NCBI GenBank assembly: GCA_002778195.1 | Contig: PCDI01000012.1 | Location: 1 to 64,000, forward strand | Origin: Raffaelea ambrosiae | Lineage: Eukaryota > Ascomycota > Sordariomycetes > Ophiostomatales > Ophiostomataceae | Length of the DNA stretch: 64,000 nucleotides | Direction: 5' to 3' | In this document: in pieces, positions 57,763 through 64,000 of the stretch | Layout of the letters: each line of letters starts with the position of its first letter | How positions within the stretch are numbered: position 1 is the stretch's first letter | Notes under the pieces: generated by a model | The model's database searches: none | Told to the model about the DNA's origin: nothing | What the model saw: the letters and a program-made list of their open reading frames with translations, nothing else | Program-made: the position numbers and the translations under genes

Positions 57763-60700
57763 GGGAATGATGAAAACGAGAAAAAAAAGGGCACGCGGGA
57801 TATGTTTGTACGAATGAGGACGGCACAAGGAAAGTATGTGAATATTGTGGGAGTCCATGAAAGCAAAAAAAAAAAAAAAGGCATAGAGTAGTTGTACATG
57901 AAAACGGCGGCTCGGATCCATTCATCTCTCTCAAAGTATCATCAGCTTGGAGTGTTTTTGTTTCTTGGGTGGCCTTGAGATTGTCTTGATGTTCTTGATG
58001 CCCCCAAAGCTGTCCTGTCGCAATCCGGCCTCTGCGTGGACCACAAAAACGGCTCACAAGACACAGGAGCACAAGAACGTATCGTAGTTATCTTACAAAG
58101 ACGGCAGACTGGGGAAGCACCGCCGTTGCAACAGCCACCAACCAAAGTCTGGCAGGAACTGGTATGACAGGGGGGCCGCTATAGTGCGTCACAACCCAGG
58201 TTGACGACCAGCTTTGGCGTTCATGCGCACAATGCACACTGTGGAGAGCGGGAGTGGGTAGATGAGTGGATGACGGGTAGAACGGACAGGAAGACCGACG
58301 CTCGTCTCTGTGCTTCCTGGCCATGACTTTTGAAAATCTCCAGACCCACCGACAACGGCCGGGTTTACCACCTGCCGTCTGTCTTGGCTCTTTGGGAACT
58401 GTGGTCGGAAGCGCCCCGAGGCAAGCACACGTACTCGTAGGCACAACACAAGGGGGGGGGGGGGCAGACAGGAACGAACAGAATTCAAACAAGAACGAGC
58501 GGAACCAGGACAAAGCGGCACGGGCCCAGCGGTTAGAGCAGCAAAGGTCGGCGCTATCATGGGCGGCACAGGGTGCATGGCTGCACGGCCGGCGCGTAGG
58601 TCCAGCATAGTGTGTCTGTGTGGGCATGTTGTTGGGCTCTGCACCCAACTGTGCCGATTTGCCTGTGAATGGAGAATGGGCGACAAGATCTCACTTGCAG
58701 GGCCATCTGCAAGTTGACCAGATCATGCCCTGAGAGGATCCGTTCCATTCTCAGTTCTCCTCGTTGCTGTTCTCACGGTTCTGCACTGGAAGCGCCTGGC
58801 AATGCAAGCCGAAGAAACCAGAGCGTGCATGCAGCTGTGCACACCCGGCGCTGGCCTGGCCAGAACCTGCATACCCAGGCGCCGTCTCGCTTTTCTCCTC
58901 TCTCCTCCCTGGCACACCCTTCCTCCCGTTTCCGCCCCCCTCTTTGCTCGAACTAGCCCGGTCCAGCTGCGACCGGCCCTGTCGTCACCTCTGGATCTGG
59001 GCGGCAAGCTTCCCCCAATCAGCGGCCGCCAACCTCTTCCTCCAAAAAGGGGAATCCTCGGGTAGTGTGCTCAACCGACTGCAAGTGGTGTTATATTTAG
59101 ATCAGTAGTATTCCGATGCCAGAGCACCTCCAAGCACCTCTGGCTTTCCCCGGGTGTGTCCAGAAACTGGCCGATCTTTTCTCCTGGCGCCCAAAAAAAA
59201 GCAGGCTGCTTCGTATCTGCCCAGCAGGGCCAGCACAGCGAAAGAGGCTCGCAAAACAAAAGAAAGACAAGTTGAAGCAAGCCAGGCCAAACAAGGCCAG
59301 AAAGACACACCACACTTGCTATGGTCACATCCTGCAACTGGGACCGTTCTCCACCCCACGTTTTTTCGCCTTGCCGACGTCTTGCCAGGGAGCTTTGTCG
59401 CCGTCATATGCTTACTTTGTATATAGTACATTCTTGCATAGGAGAGTACTTGCGGCTTCTGGCCCTTTGTCTCTCCAGACCCTAGTGCCGTGATGGTGAA
59501 GGGCGCCAACGAAGCAATGCGCCATACCCGCCTTGAAAGCCCGTCGCATGCCTCTTGTTTTAGCTTGCCGCTGGACGGACCCTATTCCCAAATCCCCTTG
59601 CACGTCCCATTCTCGTTCTACCCATTCCCATTGCCCATTGACCGCTCTTCCTTTTCTATGCGGATGCGCGAGCTGCTCCGCGTTTTAGTTCGCATCTCGC
59701 ACAATGCGCCCGTTGCCATCTACAATGCATCTGAAGATATCATAGTATTCGTCGTGCAAACGCAACGTGATCTCGCAGCGGAGGGCGTGCACGCGCCATC
59801 GCCAGCGGCCGACAAGGGCAGCACCGAAAATCACCGCAAATGAGTCGCGAGAGACCAGGGGTGGGCGAGAAGAAAGACCTGGGATAGAATGGGGTGGTAT
59901 TGCTAGGAGAGCTTTCCTGTTTGTTATGCCAATTGCTTGCTAAGACCCCCTCCTCGCAGACGAGCTCCTATTGGCCATAAATGACCAGGGCCAGCTGCCT
60001 AATGACCCACCGATGTTAGCAAGAGACAGCAGGATACTTCATCCTGGCAGGAGCGGCTGGGGCAGAAGAAAGTCCCTCCCTAATAGACTGTGGGGGGTAG
60101 TACCATTGCAGGCTTGCAGGGGGGGCTGTTTCCCTCCTAGCAGAACCGCCTGCAGCCCCAGCGGCCATTTTGACTGGCTAATCTCCTCAAGGGCCAGGAG
60201 CACCTGCTATCCACCCAACCGCAGGCAGACGTTGTAGGGCCGCTATTATCTGGCGGCCAGCCACACCTGCACCCCCAGCAAATAAGCCCAGCAAATAAGC
60301 CCAGCAAATGAGGTGCAGCAAAATCCGGGCCCCATCGCCATTCGCCATCAATCTCGCTTCCTTCGACCTTTTCAGCCTTTGCGCAGATACATTTGCCTTG
60401 TTCTCTCTCCTTCTCTTCTTCTTCCCACATCCGCCCGCCATCTTTCTTCCTCTCCTTTCTCACACTCTCTATTGCTTCCCATCTGTTCTCAATCGCTTTT
60501 TCCTTGCCATCGTTGCCCGGCGCACGCCTCGACCCGCCATCCCAGGGTCCATTTCCACGTCGTTTCATTCAGGGTCACTTTGGCTCTCTGAACCACTTTG
60601 GGCCACTCTGGGCCACTCCGGGCCACTTTTTGGCGCCGCCGACGCCTCCTAGGTCCTCTTGGGCAGCAGCTAATTGCTCGCTCGTCTCCGCTCCCGCCTT

Positions 60701-62051
60701 CGACCGACAACGTTATTCCAATTCCAGTCGCAGTTGCAGTGCCATTTTCCAGCCCGCTGAGAATCAGATTGCCCGTCCGCCCGCCGTTTCTTGTGCGCCC
60801 GCCTCATTTCTGGCTGTCTACCAGTACCAGTACGGTTTTCTTTCTTTCTTTTCCTTTTTTGTTTTTCTTTCGTCCCTTTTTCCCTCCTACTCGCTCCCAC
60901 CGCTCGCCCACTGCCTCCACCGCCGCCACCATCCCTTCTTTGCAGCGCCCAACACCGGCCTCCTCGTTACCTCGGCCGCGTGTCTCGCGTCCCTATCATT
61001 CTTCACATCTGCCGTCGTTCTTGTCTTGCCTCTCGCCGCCGTTGCTTGTCTCACTTGCGCCCTCCCCCCGAGCGATTGCCGCGATCGAGACCAGCCAGCA
61101 GCGCCAGTCAAAGCCCGCCAGCCGAATTGACTTTTGTTTCGGTCCGCCAAAATCCGCGCGCGCCTTAGGGGCATCCCCGAAAGGAAACAGGCCTAAAGCA
61201 GCAACCAGGCGAGATACAGGGAATTAAATAATAAAAAAGAGGGCTGATCGCCGAGACTTCGCCAGCCAGAGCGGGTGAGTGAGAAGACAGCGCGCGTCGT
61301 GTTGATCGGCATCTCCATTTCCCTTCTGCACTATTTGCCTTGTCCATTCATTCCCCTTCCTTTGCTCCTTCCCTCACAACTTGCCCATCTATCATCACAT
61401 TCACATTGCGACTGCAACTGCGCCAGCAACAGGTCGTGCCTTCCCTGTTCACCGCCCTACCTGGTCTGCGCTTTCCTCTTGCTGGTCCTCTTGCTCGCCC
61501 ACGCCTAGTCGCCGCATACCCGCACCTGCGTTTAATTACACTGCACACCTCTTGTTTTCTTATTCAGCGGAGCAACCAGCCGGTCGCATGCGACCGCTGC
61601 GCTTTGCTCGTTTACTCTCTCGTCTGCCCGTTTCTTTCCCACCAACGCACGCCCCCTTTCAGCGCCGGACACCCTTTTTTTTTACCAATTCTCGGCCAAA
61701 CACACACACACACACACACTCCGACCTTGTTCCCTCGCACCCCATCCCCCCCTAGACCCTACTGTCTTTCCTGCACATTCGTCAACGGTTCTGCAGCAAA
61801 GCAAGGCTCGCAGGGCTCTTCTCTCCTTTTCCCCCGTTCTTCCCTTTTTTTTTCCACCTTCTTCTTGCCGACACCTCTCTGTGCCCTTGCAACCCACCCG
61901 TGACAGCCGACGCAAAAAAGCCACGCAAAAAAAAAGACACGATACTAGACACGCTCAAAACGCGATCGTCTGCGATCGTGTGCCCACACACAACACGCGC
62001 GAATAACGCAGTCGCTGACACAACAAGGATTCAGAGCTCTCCCGAACCTGC
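57763..62051. other. intergenic region and probable psr1 leader
   Basis: About 4.3 kb without a supported gene. From about 60310 to 62050 the plus strand is strongly C/T-rich, with few purine runs, which is typical of long fungal 5' leaders; a CA repeat lies near 61699. A 13-bp tandem repeat is at 60274-60312 and a G12 run near 58451. Frames at 58088-58648 (minus), 59490-59843 (plus) and 60393-61130 (plus) have no recognisable features. Confidence 0.5.
60274..60312. repeat. 13-bp tandem repeat, about 3 copies
   Basis: The unit CCCAGCAAATAAG is repeated, the last copy with one change (AAATGAG). Confidence 0.85.
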
Positions 62052-64000
62052 ATGCCCGACACGTCCGGCTCGTTGGACTGGCCCGAAGACATGTCTCGAG
62101 ACGCTTCGTCCAAGCCGGCGAAGCAGAACGTCGCCGAAGGCTCCAAGACGCCATCCCAGGATCCATATCCATCCGAAGAAGCTAGTAGCAGCAACAACAA
62201 TAACACCTCCGCGTCTGCCCAGAAGAAGGGCCGCGCACTCCTCCACGTCCCGTCTCGCTCCTCCTCCCAGAAGATCCAGCCCTCCCCGACATCCACCGGC
62301 CTCAGCGGCGCCACCGCAAGCGACCCTCGCGACAGCATTGGCGGCAACTCGCGCGAGTCCAAGAGCAGCTTCAACGCCCGCCACCAGCACAACGGCAGCG
62401 TGTCTAGCAAGCAGTCGGGCGTCGGAACCGGCCCAACCAACACCCCCGGCAACTCCCAGCCGAGCTCTCCAGCGGCCGCTCCCACACAGAAAAAGAAGAA
62501 GAGCGGTGGCTTCCTGGCCATATTCGGGTGCTGCGGTGTGCCCGACGATGCGAATGCCCTTGACGACGGCGAGCAGCTCCCCCCAACCAAGCTGAAGGAT
62601 ATCCCCCCTCGCCCGAACACCGTCAGTCGGAGGACCGCCACCCCCATCGACCAGTCGCCCACCGGCAGCAAGCCCCAGCTGTCCGAAAAGGAGGCTCGCC
62701 AGGACCCGGATCAGATCGAGCAGACGCAGCCCCAGCCCCAACCCCAACCACAGGCGCAGCAGCAGTCGGCGCTAGGCCAGAGCTCGACAGCCACAAACCA
62801 CCCCTCGTCTTCGAGGACAAAGCGGAGCTCCGGCTCGGACTCCGTGCAGGAACACTCCGCAGCGACGGCCACCTCAACAGCGACGGCCGTCACGGTAGGC
62901 ACCGCGGCAGCTGCTGCCGGTGCTCTTGCGGCTGGTGCGGTCGCCCTGGACGGCGACGCCAAGTCCGCCTCGCAGATTGGTGCGGGTGGCTCAGCTCCGA
63001 TCGTCACAGTCGACCCGCCCCAACAGCAACCGCAGCCAACCAACACGAACCCCGAACAGTCTGGCACTATTATAAATAATGCGCATAATGTGCAAATTGA
63101 GTCGCCACCGCGGCAGAACGAAGACGGGGATGTCGAAATGCAGGATCCAGAGGTCGGGGCGGTACCTGCACAGAGGACTGAGCAGCCCATATCCCAAGTT
63201 CCCGAGGTTTTGCCCAATGTGCCACCACCACCACCTGGCCCAGCCCCGACTGGTCCGCTACCGCCTATTGGTACCGCCGCTGCTGTCGCGGAGGCAGGAG
63301 GCGAGCAGAGATTCCTGCTACCTCCGATCGAGCCCCGGTTGAAGGGCCGGAAATGCTTGGTATTGGACCTTGATGAAACGCTGGTACACAGCTCGTTTAA
63401 GGTAGGCAGAATCACCATTTGATTATCATTGAGCCCTGAACTTTTGGACTATCAAATTCGCTAACACTTTTGCAGATACTTCACCAGGCCGATTTCACGA
63501 TACCAGTCGAGATCGAAGGTAGCTACCACAATATCTACGTGATCAAGCGACCCGGTGTCGATGAGTTCATGAAGAGAGTCGGCGAACTGTATGAAGTTGT
63601 TGTCTTTACGGCTTCTGTCTCGAAAGTAAGTGTTTGCCTAGCGTCCTTTTTATTTCGCTCTCTTTCTTTTTTTTGTTTCTTCGTTATTCTTTGAACCTGC
63701 ATGCTAATCGGATTCATCAACACAGTACGGCAACCCTTTGCTGGACCAGCTGGATATCCACAACGTTGTCCACCACCGGCTCTTCCGGGAGAGCTGTTTC
63801 AACCACCAAGGCAACTACGTCAAGGACTTGTCTATGGTCGGCAGAGATCTGAAAGATACCATCATCATCGACAACTCACCCACATCGTACATTTTCCACC
63901 CACAACATGCTGTCCCCATCAGCAGCTGGTTCTCGGATGCACACGATAACGAGCTGCTTGACCTGATCCCTGTCCTGGAAGATTTGGCCGGCCCAACTGT
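62052..64000 (+). CDS. psr1: Psr1/Nem1-like DxDxT protein phosphatase (partial)
   Basis: Exons 62052-63401, 63476-63625 and 63726 to the window edge; the 3' end is cut off, leaving about 591 residues. The first 400 residues are disordered, rich in Ser, Pro, Gln and Ala, with a conserved-looking hydrophobic, double-Cys patch (GGFLAIFGCCG, near residue 152) that could be membrane-associated or lipidated. The NIF/FCP1 catalytic domain starts at KGRKCLVLDLDETLVHSS, with the nucleophile motif DLDET at about 439-443, and continues through VVVFTASVSKYGNPLLDQLD and IIIDNSPTSYIFHP. These HAD-superfamily Ser/Thr phosphatases act in stress signalling (Psr1/2 at the plasma membrane). The catalytic blocks fit Psr1 better than Nem1. 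Introns of 74 and 100 bases. Confidence 0.92.

Noticed and set aside
57940..58330. Possible spliced small gene on the minus strand
   Set aside because: A GTAAGA donor and a GACAG acceptor could join a hydrophobic stretch to a short basic tail, but no start codon or first exon fits.
59490..59843. 117-codon plus-strand frame
   Set aside because: Moderately natural composition near its end but no recognised motif; left uncalled.
62031..62747. Two 238-codon frames antisense to the Psr1-like gene
   Set aside because: Overlap the disordered Ser/Pro-rich coding region and have no features of their own.
1..64000. tRNA, rRNA, CRISPR, transposon or RIP island
   Set aside because: A search by eye for B-box-like GTTCRANNC with a matching acceptor stem, long terminal or inverted repeats, regular spacer arrays and AT-rich blocks found nothing convincing; a covariance-model and repeat search could still find one.

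Overview
The window is nuclear DNA of a filamentous ascomycete, most likely a Sordariomycete. Genes carry one to four short introns with GT..AG ends, coding DNA is GC-rich, intergenic DNA is full of homopolymers and microsatellites, and the proteins look Pezizomycotina-type. There are no operons, no bacterial or viral genes, no CRISPR array, no recognisable transposon and no AT-rich (RIP-like) island. The order Ophiostomatales is only a guess. All exon joins below were worked out by eye from splice sites and reading frame.

Layout. 1-12.3 kb is gene-poor; only one small hypothetical gene (7824-8150, minus) looks credible. 12.4-16.5 kb holds the Rad1 subunit of the 9-1-1 checkpoint clamp (minus), a tiny three-exon OST5/TMEM258-type oligosaccharyltransferase subunit (minus, too fragmented to show as one open frame) and the SAGA acetyltransferase Gcn5 (plus). 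A conserved fungal protein of unknown function follows (minus), its 5' end lost near a 28-N assembly gap at 18518-18545. After 4.5 kb without genes come a large Arg-Asp-repeat protein with an N-terminal DUF7514-like domain (23.0-26.0 kb, minus) and a GNAT acetyltransferase (28.1-28.9 kb, minus).

30.3-34.5 kb is a divergent pair: a Dal5-like MFS permease (minus) and an HSL-type alpha/beta hydrolase (plus), possibly a small uptake-and-hydrolysis unit. 35.4-38.8 kb holds ribosomal protein L20/L18a (minus) and a Csn12/Thp1-like PCI protein (plus), also divergent. A BTB/POZ protein (40.4-41.5 kb, minus), an Sds22 leucine-rich PP1 regulator (45.3-46.9 kb, plus), a xylose-reductase-type aldo-keto reductase (47.2-48.7 kb, minus) and an unrecognised single-pass membrane protein (50.2-51.6 kb, minus) follow. 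53.4-57.8 kb pairs a Pxa1-type peroxisomal ABC half-transporter (minus) with the succinate dehydrogenase assembly factor Sdh5/SDHAF2 (plus) across a shared promoter. The window ends inside a Psr1/Nem1-like DxDxT phosphatase (62.1 kb to the edge, plus).

Most genes are housekeeping. No new multi-gene system is evident. The signals most worth following are a 9-bp motif (TACTATGTA/TACATAGTA) found nine times, always outside genes, against about 0.5 expected; the hidden OST5 gene; the permease/esterase pair; and the dipeptide-repeat protein.
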